A DNA stretch of 64,000 bases, taken from Breviolum minutum Mf 1.05b.01 (lineage: Eukaryota; Sar; Dinophyceae; Suessiales; Symbiodiniaceae). Where the stretch lies: positions 1-64,000 of the forward strand of contig DF239846.1 of assembly GCA_000507305.1 (NCBI GenBank), written 5' to 3'. Positions 1 through 10,222 of this stretch are shown in pieces. Made by a program: the position numbers and the translations under genes. The notes under the pieces were generated by a model. That model searched no databases, was not told the origin of the DNA, and was given only the letters and a program-made list of their open reading frames with translations. Each line of letters starts with the position of its first letter. Within the stretch, counting starts at the first letter, position 1.

Positions 1-2402
1 ACTCGAACAGCAGCAGGATTCGTGCTCAAGTCATGCGAAACAGCACACTAGCCGCACGAAACATCGGATTCGTGCCGGTGCCTTCCCCCACCGTTCGACC
101 ACAATCTTCTGCAACAACTTCCTAGGCGCGCTCCCCCTCACAGCGNGGCGAGGGGTCGGCGGATTTGTTTAAACACCGCCTTTTGAATTCTTCTTGGTTC
201 AGAATTTAGTAGCAATGATCACAACAAGGATCACTTTTCTAGTGAACAAATTGCCAAACTCAGGAGGTGATGGTTGATATTCCATCCCTCTGAAGTATTC
301 AGGATTTTTTCCCAGATTGCTGGTAATCCAGAATGATTCAGAGAAGAACACAAGAAAACCTTTTAGAGGCCAACAAGTACGGCAGCACTCCTATTTAGCT
401 TATGGTTTGAAAGAGTTTTCTTGGCTTTAGATGAAGTGATATTTTAGATGAAGTGGTTTTCCAAATGCCCAGTTTACTCTTCCCATGTTACATCTCTTCA
501 CCCTGCTCCATAATCGCTAGAGTTCAGGATATCAGGAACGTAGCGAGGATTGTATGCCATCAGATCACCTGAAAATCGGAAGGTAAAACCCTGTTGATCT
601 TTGCCACGCAGGTACTCCCGGAAATCACATGGCGGCATTGGAGGAAGTCAACACGCCACGGTCCAGTGTAAACGAGGAACGGACACCACGAGGCACCAGC
701 CCACATGCTCCTATGCCGATCATCACAAAGCTACTGGAAGCTTGGCATTTTCTTTGGAGAGGTCTTGATTATTCTGGATTGGTTTGAAAAAATCTGGATT
801 GACTGAGTTGATTGTAGTTCAACCGAGTCGAATTGAATTGAAACCACACTTCTTGCAATTCATTTGGTTGGGATGATTAATGTGAAGATGTTTCTTTGAC
901 TTAGAGGTTCAGCATACTAAAGAGATCTACTCAACTCTTCTATCGGTCAGAAGCTTTGTTTAGTAGCTTCGCAAAAGGGCGCCTCGAAAACTACCCCAGA
1001 ATACGTCCTCTGCAACTTGGTCAGCAGATTTTCAATACGTGTAGAATATGTAAACCGTAAGCGTGGGCATTGTAAGATCTGAGTTTTGCTAATAGCGCGG
1101 ATCATCTCATCATCCTAGAAGGCATGCAGACCGTAGACCCATCAGAGTTTAGATTATGCCCATTTATGCCTGGAATCAAGAGGAGAGTCAGTAGAGTCAA
1201 TAAATGAAAACCATAGGCAATGAACCGCCAAAGTTCCGTCAATATGATGTCCATACCAACCACCAAATGGTGTTTGCTTTTTGGCCAATGTCATATGTAT
1301 ACGTATATACATATTTGGGTCCTTCTTGTTCCTCCTTGTCTTCATTCTTTGTAAGGATGAGTCTGCCGTGAATGTACAGACATACAACATGTAACCATGG
1401 GTAGTATACAGCTTTGAACTGGGGCTACACCCAAGTGGCTGAAGATCTCCATTGAATCGCATGCGAAGCAGGATGACCATCGAAGTAGAACAGATTATCA
1501 AATTCAAATGTCACCACAGTTTTTGTCGTTCTTTTTGCATGTTTCCTGCAAGGATCATGTCCAGGCCCACTCTGAATGATCATTCAATTACCCTGCACAG
1601 TAGGACATTTGACAATGTTCTAGCAATCTGTCCTGCTGTCATGCATTCGGTTGCAAGGAGCATCATGAGGCAAACGTCATGTCCAAGTTAGAGAACATTG
1701 AAGCTTGGCATAGCTAAGTGCAAAGTTTTGAAGTTCTCATTTTAAATATTTTTATTCAATAGGCCGTTTCCCCTAGCTTCCTCGAATCATCCCAAATGCT
1801 GGTTTTCTTTCGATACGTATTGAAGATTAATGCTGCAAAACAATAGGTCCCCCAAAAAACGATAACTTCCAAGTGCAGCACATTGTGCATAACCGGAGCT
1901 CTGCATTTTTGTGTCATTGTTGATAGAGATTTTCTGAGAGATAGCCCCTCAAAAATGATGATAATCCTTAACGTTGCCATTAATAATTAATATGTTGACA
2001 CAGTAGCATTCTAAGTGAAGGTGCGGTCAGTTTTTTTGACGATATTTCACATAATGTCTTTCACTCGATACCAAATGCTGGTGATCTCAAAGGTGATGCA
2101 CTACCACAGAATGCTGAATGTTCAGGGCTTGGATGTACCGCACTCCGATAGGGCCACCGCCAAAAAATGCCAACTCTGTGTTATAATTTGCTCCAAAATG
2201 CTAGGTATTGGTTGTGATTACTCACCCTTGCTTAAAAGTGCAGGTGAATCTGTGCACGTTTCATTTTGGCCGCCAAGGGATGTTTTTGTTGATCCCCACA
2301 TCCACACTGCATATTTGTATTTTGTACTTATATATATCGTATAATTGTATAATATAGTTTATTGCAATTATTGCCTACAATGATTTCCAGAGGACGACGT
2401 TT
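1..2402. other. No gene recognised; left flank of the retrotransposon
   Basis: Both strands contain only short open frames without a convincing codon pattern or known motif. One ambiguous base lies at 146, next to a small GC-rich patch at 125-165. I see no repeat, RNA gene or promoter I can support. It is probably intergenic or intronic DNA. Confidence 0.5.
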
Positions 2403-2407
2403 AAAAG
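2403..2407. repeat. Target-site duplication, left copy (AAAAG)
   Basis: The five bases AAAAG directly abut the outer end of the left LTR and recur directly outside the right LTR at 10390-10394. Five bases is the usual duplication length for Ty1/copia integrases. The next four bases after the right copy (taat) also match the LTR edge by chance, so the exact border is uncertain by a few bases. Confidence 0.85.
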
Positions 2408-2574
2408 TAATTCTCGATAGGTTTAGCCACGTGGAAATCAGCTGAATCTTCGCTCTCTTTTTTCCTTTCCTCTTTCAATAGCCAACCCAATGGCTTGATC
2501 TTCAAAAGGCAGCTTCCAACTACCAAGTGAAAAACTGAAACGTGGTATGCCATGACTCCTAAGGGGAATTTGCA
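2408..2574 (-). repeat. 3' LTR of the copia element (167 bp)
   Basis: Identical over all 167 bases to 10223-10389. Read on the minus strand it begins TG, as is standard, but ends TA instead of the usual CA. It contains the palindrome CACGTG, a possible bZIP or bHLH site. No TATA box is evident, which would fit dinoflagellate promoters, where TATA boxes are rare. The LTR is short for the family. Confidence 0.93.
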
Positions 2575-2584
2575 CTCCCCCTCT
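2575..2584 (-). promoter_or_regulatory. Polypurine tract (plus-strand DNA primer)
   Basis: Immediately inside the 3' LTR the coding strand reads AGAGGGGGAG. A purine run at this exact place is the RNase-H-resistant primer for second-strand synthesis. Its position against the LTR edge supports the border chosen at 2574. Confidence 0.85.
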
Positions 2585-2621
2585 ATGGATTCGTCAGGCA
2601 TCCATAGCCCAAACTGCCTTC

Positions 2622-5600
2622 TCACCCAAACTTCTTACATGCTGCACAAGCTGGCAATGTTTGAGCTCCTCCAACGATTGGACACCTCAAGTCCGAATGG
2701 AAGACATTTCCCCAGCCTTGAACATGCAGCACTACTCCATTGAAAGACTTCGGTCTATTCGATCCAGCTAACTTCTTACACGTCGCACACCACTTCGATT
2801 CCTTAGCCGCTCCAGTTTGAACTGAACGAAGGTGTTTGCACTGCAGTGATGTGTGATACACTGACCCCCACTTCGTAGTAAAAACCTTGCACGGAAACTC
2901 GGTCGGAATCCATGTAGTTTCTTCTTTCGCCGGCTGCTTTCTTTCTTCTTTCTGATCTCCCATGACATGTGGGAGGCCTCTCCTCACTTCATCTTTGATC
3001 TTGGCTTCTTCCTCTTCAATCTGTTTCCATTCATCCACAATGCTCATAGACTGTTGACTAGAGCTAGGACGTTCTTCAGCCTCCTTCTTCTTCTTCTCGC
3101 TTTCTTTAGCTTTCTTCTCATCCTCATCTTCACGGTGCCGAGTTCCTTCTTGAACTTCCTCCTCTGCATTCTCCTCCTCAACTTCTATGGGGAGACTTCG
3201 GGGACGGGAGATCTCACCGCCTTCAGCGCCACTCCTTCCATCCCTTACTCCAACCTTCCATAGTCGTTGAAGTATCAGGGTCACTCCAACCACCAGCATC
3301 GTGTAGAAGAGCATGAAAGCCATAAAGAGATTCGGTTCAGCGTCGTCTTTTCCTTCTTCTTCAGCTTTAGCTATCGACAGTGCTGCTGCCAAAGTGATAA
3401 GTCTCAAAGCTTGTTTCGCCTTGATAAGCTCTGCCTCACTTTTCTTCATAGCCGGTACTCCTTTGAAAATCTCATCCTCTTTTCCTCCTTGATCATTCTC
3501 GTCCTCTGTCCTTCTTTGGTTCTTCTCATCCTCTGTATCTTCAAAACTTGGGACCTCTTCCATCTTCAAGTATTTCTTCAGGAAGCTGATCCTCTGAGCC
3601 GTCAGGGGCTTTGTGCCCAAGTCCGCTACCATTCCTTCGCCTGGTACATGTTCAAGAGACCACTCTCCTCTCACCACCGCTTGCCTTGCATGTGCTGCAC
3701 GCAAGCGTAGGTGCCTGGTTCTCCAAGCACCTCCTTCATGGCATACAATAGCCACTGCAGACTGGCTATCTGAGTATGCCCTCTTGACCACCTTTGGAAA
3801 GATCTCTTGTACCAAAACTGCGACCGCCTCACCTGCTGTCATAGATTCGATGATCTCAGTCATCTCGGCTTCTGCTGTTGAAAGGGTGATCAGTCCTTGT
3901 CTTCCGGACTTCCAAAAAACTGGACTCTGGTTGACATAGACCACGAAGCATCCTTGTGAATCTTCACTATCCGGGGCGAAGGAAGCGTCTGCATAGACGG
4001 AAATCTCAACCTCCTCTCTAATCTCCTCGCCTCCAAATTTCAGGCCTTCTCTCATCGTCGATTTCAGAAAGCCCTTGGTTTGATGTGCTACTTCATGCAC
4101 CTGCCTTGGAGATTTCGTGATATTTGAGCTCATTCGAGCTACAGCAAACATGACATCTGGCCTCGAGCGCGTTACGAGCCAGAGTAACTCGCCCACATAC
4201 TTTTGAGCCAGTTTGATATCCTTTTCTTTGATTTCCTCCTCAGGCTCGAAACCCGATTGGTCTCGAGTGATTGGAAGCCTTTTGGGGCGGACTTCCTTTT
4301 CTTCCTTCTGGATCATCTCTTGCACGTATCCTTCCTGGGACACGTACCATACAGACTTCTTTTCTTCTTCACTCCAGATCTTCCTCACCTCCATACCAAG
4401 AAATCGTGTTGGTGAGACTCCAATTCTCTCTGGAGCTGAAGTCTTCCATGTGGTTCGAAGCTTTGCGAGAACTGCCTGCACTACCCAGTCCTCAGATGTC
4501 ACAAAGAGGTCATCCACGTATGTCATCATCAGACCGTAGAGGCCTCCATCATCATCCATTTCTTCTACCAACCTGTGAATTCTCCAAAGGTTCGGTTCGG
4601 AATCAAGCTGCGAAAGGGCAAGATGAACTTCTTCTCCACTTGGCTTCCTCGCTATGACTTCCAAGCTTCTCAGTTGTTCATCTCGACATTGACTCCACAG
4701 CTTTGGTGACCTCCTAAGTCCGTAGATCGCCTTCAAAGGTTCAAACAAAGACGACTTCTCCAGCATCTTCTTCTCAATCAGGATGTAAGGAGGTTTGATC
4801 AGGATCAGCGGCTCATCATCTTCTTGAACCATCTTCGCGTTCAAGAACGCTGTCTTGACGTCCACGACGCTTCCTTCCCAGCCAAAGCCCTGTGCCATGG
4901 CTACCATGACTCGGAAAGCAGTTGCATCTGCCCCTCCTGAATAGTTTTCTTCTTGATCTCTTTGTTCTTCATAGTTTCCGCATGCCACCCACCTGATCTT
5001 CTTCTTTCCTCCTCTTTCTCCTGGTTTGACCGTGCAGACAAGACGAGATGGGATCAGCTCCACTTTTCGACCCTCCTGGAAGGCCTTTCGGTACATCTTC
5101 TCTAGCTCCTCCTTCTTAACTTCTCGAAGAGCTTCCTTCTCTTGAAGTAGTGAAGTCATCTCATCCTGAACTGCTGGCACCCATTCATTCCACTCCGAAG
5201 ACACTTGTTGTTGGGTGACCACTTTGGTTTGTAGAACTTCTTCTTCTTCTTGAGGTTCCTTGATCATCCTTCTAAGTCTTGATAGTGTTCTCAGGCTCAT
5301 ACCCGCCGTCTCCGGGTCCTCTTGTACCATCATAGTCATCTCCTCAGCGACAATCTTCAAGATCCTTCTTTTCTCTTCAGCTTTCATCCTTCTACCCTCT
5401 TCTTCTTCATCCTGAACTGCTGCACTCATCATGGTAGTCTTACCACGAATCCTTCTTCTTATCTTCAATGCATCCAGGCCTTCTCTTTCCAAAGCCAACC
5501 ATACTCCTTCTTGAACTGGTTCAGTGGCTTTCTTCAGGAAGTACCTTGTGACTCTGGGAGCTTCTCCATCCTTCACCACCCAGTGTCCATGATCTTCCCA

Positions 5601-8600
5601 CGACGGAGCCAGATACTTCACTCGATCCATCGTAGTTTCCAATCCTTCTTTTTTCCATGCTCTCTTCCTTGTCAACACTTCGCTTAAAAACCCGGGCCAT
5701 GAAGGAGTTGTACCAAGTCGGAAACAACGGTTGACCTCATTGACGTATCTCGCCGCCCAAGGCCACCACTCTGATCCAACCCCTGCACTCCTCAAGGTCC
5801 TTCTAATCTGAGCTTTCACAGATTGCACTGCAACCTCGACTCTGCCGTTGGCTCTGGCATCATCACCTGCTGTTCTCGTAGTGATGATTCCTCGGGCTCT
5901 GGCCCACTTCTTGAAGGTTCCCATGAACTCCTTTCCTCTGTCCGTATGGATACGGTTAACGTTGTATCCATCGGCTCTCAGACGAAGCAACATCTCAATG
6001 GCAGTGTTGGTTACCTCGACGGAGTTCTTCGAAGTCATCGGAAGTGCGATCCTGAAAACTCTGATCTCAAAAGGGGTTCCATGCTCATCCTTGAGCTCCT
6101 CATCCTCATTCTTTTCCCCTTCTTCTTTATTCTCCTCCCTAACTTCCTCTTCTTCTTGTAGTCCACCTTCTTCTTCACCAAAAGCAGCGACTTCTTCTTC
6201 TCCAAGAATGTCAACTTCTCCTTCTTCCAGGTCTCCCCCTGGAATCCCATCTCTTCCAGCCTCTTCTATCTCTGGTAGTCCTTCTTCATGTTCTTCCTCA
6301 GGACCTTCTCCATCATGGAACTTCTTGATGTTTTTCGGGATAGCCCATGTCAGCGCACCAACCAGTAGATAGCGAGCCTTGTAGCCTCCCAGATCTGGTG
6401 CTTTCACCAAGGGTCCAGATGTGTCCATTGATAACACACCCGACGTCGGGAACTTCACTCGCCGGTGAGGCAAGCACTTTTGTTGTGACTCTTGACAAAT
6501 CAGGCAATCTTTCCTGTATGGAACATGATTGAGCTCCAAATGTTCCTGCCAGGAAAAAGCTTGGATCTTGATCTCCTTTCCCAACTCCTCCAAAAGTGCT
6601 GAAGCTACCATAGTAACCACCCCAGGTGACCATCGAGCCAAGTCCCTGGAGTTCTTGATTACTCGCTTCTCCTTCTTGTAGTAGGAGTGTTCTTCCAGCC
6701 TCAACCTCAAGTCTCCTCCAAAGGTTGTAGGCTTCATAGCATCTCCTCCCATCTCCCCCTGGAACAGGTGGATCTCGTCCCAGGAAAACTCTTCTTTCAG
6801 CTTCTTCCAATCTTCCGTATCCCACCATGAGACAGTTTCAGGCATATAGTGTCGAGGTGAGCTCGGGTGTTCCATGGTAAATCTCGGGGTCCATCCAAGC
6901 TTCCTTGCCTCAGCCACATAGCGAGACACCATCACCAGAAACATCATCCTCCAAAGAAGGATGTCATCCTCCCTCACATCGTTCATCTCTTCTATGGTCA
7001 AGTCCTTCTTACCATACTCCTCACCATTCCAAGCCCTGACTGGCCTTGGACAAGTCTTCACACCCTCAATTGGGTAGTGTCTCAGCACGCTACGGGTGCG
7101 GCAATTCGGCGATCCAATCCAGGATCTCACTTTGCCATCAAGAGCTGCACGAAGTAGACCACTGTAAGGACCTGAGTCTTTCATCATATCATGCTCTGGT
7201 CCTCGTTTGATATCCACTTCCAGCAACAACTTCGGATCTTGGCCCAGTTGTTCCAGAGCCTTTGAAAGGGTGAAGCCTTCTTCTCCTCCAGAGTAGATGT
7301 AGGCCACCATCCCTTCTTGCTTCATCCTTTTCCTCATCCTTCTATTGCATGGTAGATCTCCCCATCCTCCAGGTTCCACTACCAGTCTCTCCTTCACATG
7401 TTGAGGTAGTACACGAAGAACCGGATGGCTTTCTACCAAGCCTTGGAGCCACATCATCTCCTCGTCGATCTTCATGGACTTCAACATCTCCTCGCTTTGC
7501 TTCTCTTCCAACTCTCCTATGAGCTCCAAAGCCAGCTTCCGAGATACTTGTGGACAACCATTGCTGCTATCTACAGCTAGTCTTCCACGAGCTGGATGAA
7601 CAACACAAAGTCCATCAGCTCCCCATTCAAGCTTGCAATTGAGCTGCTTCACAAGTGAACCCATAGGAACAATTGGTTCAATCTGGTGATTTGTTGAAAT
7701 CATGACTCCTCCCTTTGACATCTTCAGCCTCACCACCTCACCATTCGCCAAAGACACTTGGACGTCCTTGTAGTCCTTCATAGTTTCGCCGGTCCGTTCT
7801 GGACGAAGGGCATGAGTTGCTCCACTATCAATCAGCCCTTGATTCTCCTTCGAGGACAGTCGGCTTAACCTCAAAGTCTTCTGCTTCAAAGCATTCAGCT
7901 GTTGCTGAAGTCTCTCAACCACCTCACTCCTCTCTTCATCTTCCTTCTTACTTCCAACCACCGATGGAGGTCCAGACTGAAGGCTTCCTGACGACGACAA
8001 AGATCTCAGCATCTTATTCGCTTCTTCAAGGAGTTCCTTCATCGACTCCGCCTTCTGACCTTCTTCCTCCTCAGCTGCATTATCTTGATCCTCAGGCTTC
8101 ATCACTTTACTCTTCGGCGGTGATGTCTCCTGGGGCTTCTTTGGTCTGGTACATGTCGACGCCATATGATCACTTCCTCCGCAGTTCCAACATCTTCTTC
8201 GTTCATCCTTCTGATCATGAGACCACAGACATTCTTTTCCTTTCTTGCATCCTCCTTCACTCAAGTAGTATCGACACTTGAATGTCCCTTTCTCAGTCTG
8301 GTCACCACTCCTGTCTCCTTCTCGGTCTTTCCCTTTCCCACCATAGCCTTTCGAAGTCTCTTCCTCAAACTTCTTTGCTCTGATGGCCTTCATCTTGTCG
8401 ATGTCTCCTTTCTTCTTCGCTCCTACTTCTTGGTGCGCTACCTGCTCAAACTCTGCCAGAAGATGGGTCGCGAAAGAAGTCACTGAAGTTGAAGTCGGCG
8501 TTGCATCCACCTGAAGTGTCGAACGTGCCAATGAGATTCTGAAGTTCAGCTCCCGGTTCCCTTCTAAAGGACGGCGAATGATCTTGTTGAGACCCTTCAA

Positions 8601-10187
8601 GAGCAAGAACGGATCAGGCTCCGACACTCCAAGTTCTCCTGCTCGACGACGCCAACGACTCCATTTGCGCAGAAACTGGACAGCTTCGCCTAACGAAGAA
8701 GCTTCACCTGGCGACTCTAGTTGGCGAAGTATCAATTCTTTTTCTGCTAGTCCTCCTGGTTGATATGTCACCAGGAGGTGACATATGATTTTCAGTGCCG
8801 TCAACTTCTTTGCACTGATCAGATCCTCACGTTGTCCTTCATGAAGTGCTGCGAGTAACATTGTTGAAGCTCGCCTCTCCAGTCGAACCCACCTTGGTTG
8901 CTTCAAGTAGGTTGACGCTTCTGGATCGTGACTGATCCTGTCAAGCGGGGGAAGCCTCATGTGATGGTGGTACCAGGACGTTGCTTCTTCCATCAAAGTT
9001 TTCCACCACTCACCACTGGATCCCGTCAAATCACTCATCATCGGCTCGATAAGTGAAAGCCAGTCGTTGAGATCAATGGGTCCAGACGAAGGACTCCACT
9101 CCGCTAAGATCGGGAGCTGCACCGATGAACGGATGAACTCTCCTCCGCCTCCTCTATCTTCATCTCTTCCATCAATCAGTTGCTTCTGAAGTTGGTGCAT
9201 GCCTTCCATCAACTTCAGCATGACTTTGACAGTGTCAGACTCTTCTGTCTTCTTCCCTCCTTCTCTTCCCTCAGGCCTCTCTCGGCCCCTTTTCTCATCC
9301 TTCCTCTCCTGGTTCTCTTCAGCAAAGGAAAGACTTCTCTTGCATTCTTCAGGCTCTTGTTCAATCCTCTCTTTACCTCCTTGAGCTTCAGGGGGCTTCG
9401 ACGGTTCTCCCTGAGTGCTTGGGGGTGTCATGTACCGCTCTTCCTTTGTTCTCTCCTCTAAGTCTTTGATCTGCATCCTCAGCTTTTGATTTTCTTCCAT
9501 CATTCTTTCGAATCTGATCCTTTCCTCAAGCTGTTTCTTCTGGTTCTCTTCGTGAATCTCCAAGACGATCTTCCTCGTCCTCAGAGCTTCTTCTTGTTGC
9601 AGTCTTTCGATCTCCTTGTCTAACTCCACCGGTCGTTGAACTGCTGGAATTTGACTCTGAAGCTGTCCTCCATACAGCCACGGTGCCTGCTGTTGAAGCA
9701 GGTAAAGTCTCCTCAGCTGGTCATCATCAAAAAGTGGACGTCCTCCAGATCCCTTTCCAGAGCCTTGTCCTGGAGTGGAGTAAAAGCCCTCTCTCTGAGC
9801 TTCAACATCCTCTCGATCTTTCTTCATCTCATCCTCAACAGCCTCCTGACTGTATCTTGCTTCTCTATCCAAAACTGCTTCATCGCCACTGCCTCTTCCT
9901 CGATCACTCCTCTCTCTTGAGGCTGGTGCTTCAGGCGTAGCGTTGGACACCACAGGAGCAAACGACTTTGGTGGTCCTGCCAAAGCCAACTGCAGAAACT
10001 CCTCTCCCTTCTGAGTAGCCTCTGACTTCTCTTCTCTTCCTGTCGAGCTCATCCCTGCCTCTATGGCCAGAAAGCCCGATTCCTCAGCTTCTCTTTGGAG
10101 TCTTTCATGAGCTTCCAACATCTGTCTTTCTCCTTCTTGCAACTCACTCAAAGTCGCCTTCCTTCTTTTCATCAAACTCAAATCCAT
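2622..10187 (-). CDS. Ty1/copia Gag-Pol polyprotein
   Basis: One frame encodes the whole element. Residues are numbered from the GTG codon at 10202, where the frame is already open; the first ATG is residue 6 (10187), giving 2521 residues. The order is: charged coiled-coil region (about 190-255); Gag-like domain (360-600); CCCH finger C643, C652, C658, H662; CCHC knuckle C671, C674, H679, C684; protease D792 in DSGAT; integrase H1221, H1226, C1233, C1236, then D1260, D1421, E1456; reverse transcriptase with D1781 and YVDD at 1895-1898; RNase H with D2072, E2111, D2145 and D2193. The integrase core carries a Glu-rich insert (about 1296-1373). After RNase H come a membrane segment (2291-2313) and two Cys/His motifs (2450-2475, 2502-2522). 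At about 2500 residues it is far longer than plant or fly copia (about 1400). It lacks any frameshift between Gag and Pol. Confidence 0.95.
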   Translation of the reverse strand: MDLSLMKRRKATLSELQEGERQMLEAHERLQREAEESGFLAIEAGMSSTGREEKSEATQKGEEFLQLALAGPPKSFAPVVSNATPEAPASRERSDRGRGSGDEAVLDREARYSQEAVEDEMKKDREDVEAQREGFYSTPGQGSGKGSGGRPLFDDDQLRRLYLLQQQAPWLYGGQLQSQIPAVQRPVELDKEIERLQQEEALRTRKIVLEIHEENQKKQLEERIRFERMMEENQKLRMQIKDLEERTKEERYMTPPSTQGEPSKPPEAQGGKERIEQEPEECKRSLSFAEENQERKDEKRGRERPEGREGGKKTEESDTVKVMLKLMEGMHQLQKQLIDGRDEDRGGGGEFIRSSVQLPILAEWSPSSGPIDLNDWLSLIEPMMSDLTGSSGEWWKTLMEEATSWYHHHMRLPPLDRISHDPEASTYLKQPRWVRLERRASTMLLAALHEGQREDLISAKKLTALKIICHLLVTYQPGGLAEKELILRQLESPGEASSLGEAVQFLRKWSRWRRRAGELGVSEPDPFLLLKGLNKIIRRPLEGNRELNFRISLARSTLQVDATPTSTSVTSFATHLLAEFEQVAHQEVGAKKKGDIDKMKAIRAKKFEEETSKGYGGKGKDREGDRSGDQTEKGTFKCRYYLSEGGCKKGKECLWSHDQKDERRRCWNCGGSDHMASTCTRPKKPQETSPPKSKVMKPEDQDNAAEEEEGQKAESMKELLEEANKMLRSLSSSGSLQSGPPSVVGSKKEDEERSEVVERLQQQLNALKQKTLRLSRLSSKENQGLIDSGATHALRPERTGETMKDYKDVQVSLANGEVVRLKMSKGGVMISTNHQIEPIVPMGSLVKQLNCKLEWGADGLCVVHPARGRLAVDSSNGCPQVSRKLALELIGELEEKQSEEMLKSMKIDEEMMWLQGLVESHPVLRVLPQHVKERLVVEPGGWGDLPCNRRMRKRMKQEGMVAYIYSGGEEGFTLSKALEQLGQDPKLLLEVDIKRGPEHDMMKDSGPYSGLLRAALDGKVRSWIGSPNCRTRSVLRHYPIEGVKTCPRPVRAWNGEEYGKKDLTIEEMNDVREDDILLWRMMFLVMVSRYVAEARKLGWTPRFTMEHPSSPRHYMPETVSWWDTEDWKKLKEEFSWDEIHLFQGEMGGDAMKPTTFGGDLRLRLEEHSYYKKEKRVIKNSRDLARWSPGVVTMVASALLEELGKEIKIQAFSWQEHLELNHVPYRKDCLICQESQQKCLPHRRVKFPTSGVLSMDTSGPLVKAPDLGGYKARYLLVGALTWAIPKNIKKFHDGEGPEEEHEEGLPEIEEAGRDGIPGGDLEEGEVDILGEEEVAAFGEEEGGLQEEEEVREENKEEGEKNEDEELKDEHGTPFEIRVFRIALPMTSKNSVEVTNTAIEMLLRLRADGYNVNRIHTDRGKEFMGTFKKWARARGIITTRTAGDDARANGRVEVAVQSVKAQIRRTLRSAGVGSEWWPWAARYVNEVNRCFRLGTTPSWPGFLSEVLTRKRAWKKEGLETTMDRVKYLAPSWEDHGHWVVKDGEAPRVTRYFLKKATEPVQEGVWLALEREGLDALKIRRRIRGKTTMMSAAVQDEEEEGRRMKAEEKRRILKIVAEEMTMMVQEDPETAGMSLRTLSRLRRMIKEPQEEEEVLQTKVVTQQQVSSEWNEWVPAVQDEMTSLLQEKEALREVKKEELEKMYRKAFQEGRKVELIPSRLVCTVKPGERGGKKKIRWVACGNYEEQRDQEENYSGGADATAFRVMVAMAQGFGWEGSVVDVKTAFLNAKMVQEDDEPLILIKPPYILIEKKMLEKSSLFEPLKAIYGLRRSPKLWSQCRDEQLRSLEVIARKPSGEEVHLALSQLDSEPNLWRIHRLVEEMDDDGGLYGLMMTYVDDLFVTSEDWVVQAVLAKLRTTWKTSAPERIGVSPTRFLGMEVRKIWSEEEKKSVWYVSQEGYVQEMIQKEEKEVRPKRLPITRDQSGFEPEEEIKEKDIKLAQKYVGELLWLVTRSRPDVMFAVARMSSNITKSPRQVHEVAHQTKGFLKSTMREGLKFGGEEIREEVEISVYADASFAPDSEDSQGCFVVYVNQSPVFWKSGRQGLITLSTAEAEMTEIIESMTAGEAVAVLVQEIFPKVVKRAYSDSQSAVAIVCHEGGAWRTRHLRLRAAHARQAVVRGEWSLEHVPGEGMVADLGTKPLTAQRISFLKKYLKMEEVPSFEDTEDEKNQRRTEDENDQGGKEDEIFKGVPAMKKSEAELIKAKQALRLITLAAALSIAKAEEEGKDDAEPNLFMAFMLFYTMLVVGVTLILQRLWKVGVRDGRSGAEGGEISRPRSLPIEVEEENAEEEVQEGTRHREDEDEKKAKESEKKKKEAEERPSSSQQSMSIVDEWKQIEEEEAKIKDEVRRGLPHVMGDQKEERKQPAKEETTWIPTEFPCKVFTTKWGSVYHTSLQCKHLRSVQTGAAKESKWCATCKKLAGSNRPKSFNGVVLHVQGWGNVFHSDLRCPIVGGAQTLPACAACKKFG

Positions 10188-10191
10188 CTTC

Positions 10192-10218
10192 TCAAAAACC
10201 ACGTAGGCTTGGGCTCAT
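10192..10218 (-). other. Nine-codon upstream frame overlapping the primer site
   Basis: The first ATG after the 5' LTR lies inside the primer-binding site. It opens an 8-residue frame ending in TGA four bases before the ATG of the polyprotein, in a different frame. The non-coding leader is therefore only about 35 bases. It could favour reinitiation or limit translation, unless trans-splicing of a leader removes it. Regulation is inference; the sequence arrangement is direct. Confidence 0.5.
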
Positions 10219-10222
10219 AACC
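10210..10222 (-). promoter_or_regulatory. Primer-binding site for initiator tRNA-Met (internal, half-tRNA type)
   Basis: The plus strand reads TGGGCTCATAACC directly against the LTR. This equals the anticodon stem-loop of eukaryotic initiator tRNA-Met around the CAU anticodon. The element RNA is thus complementary to the middle of the tRNA and not to its 3' CCA end. Drosophila copia is primed this way by a cleaved tRNA-iMet half. Confidence 0.8.

Noticed and set aside
2401..2625. Minus-strand frame through the 3' LTR, and its copy at 10222-10443
   Set aside because: Both are the same LTR sequence read in an open frame; the LTR must carry regulatory signals and both copies end at its edge.
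2967..9940. Many plus-strand frames opposite the polyprotein
   Set aside because: They are antisense shadows of the purine-rich Gag-Pol frame, and are Ser, Leu and Phe-rich as expected from the complement.
10198..10202. GTG at 10202 as the start of the polyprotein
   Set aside because: The first in-frame ATG is at 10187; a GTG start is not expected in a eukaryotic element, although the frame is open upstream.
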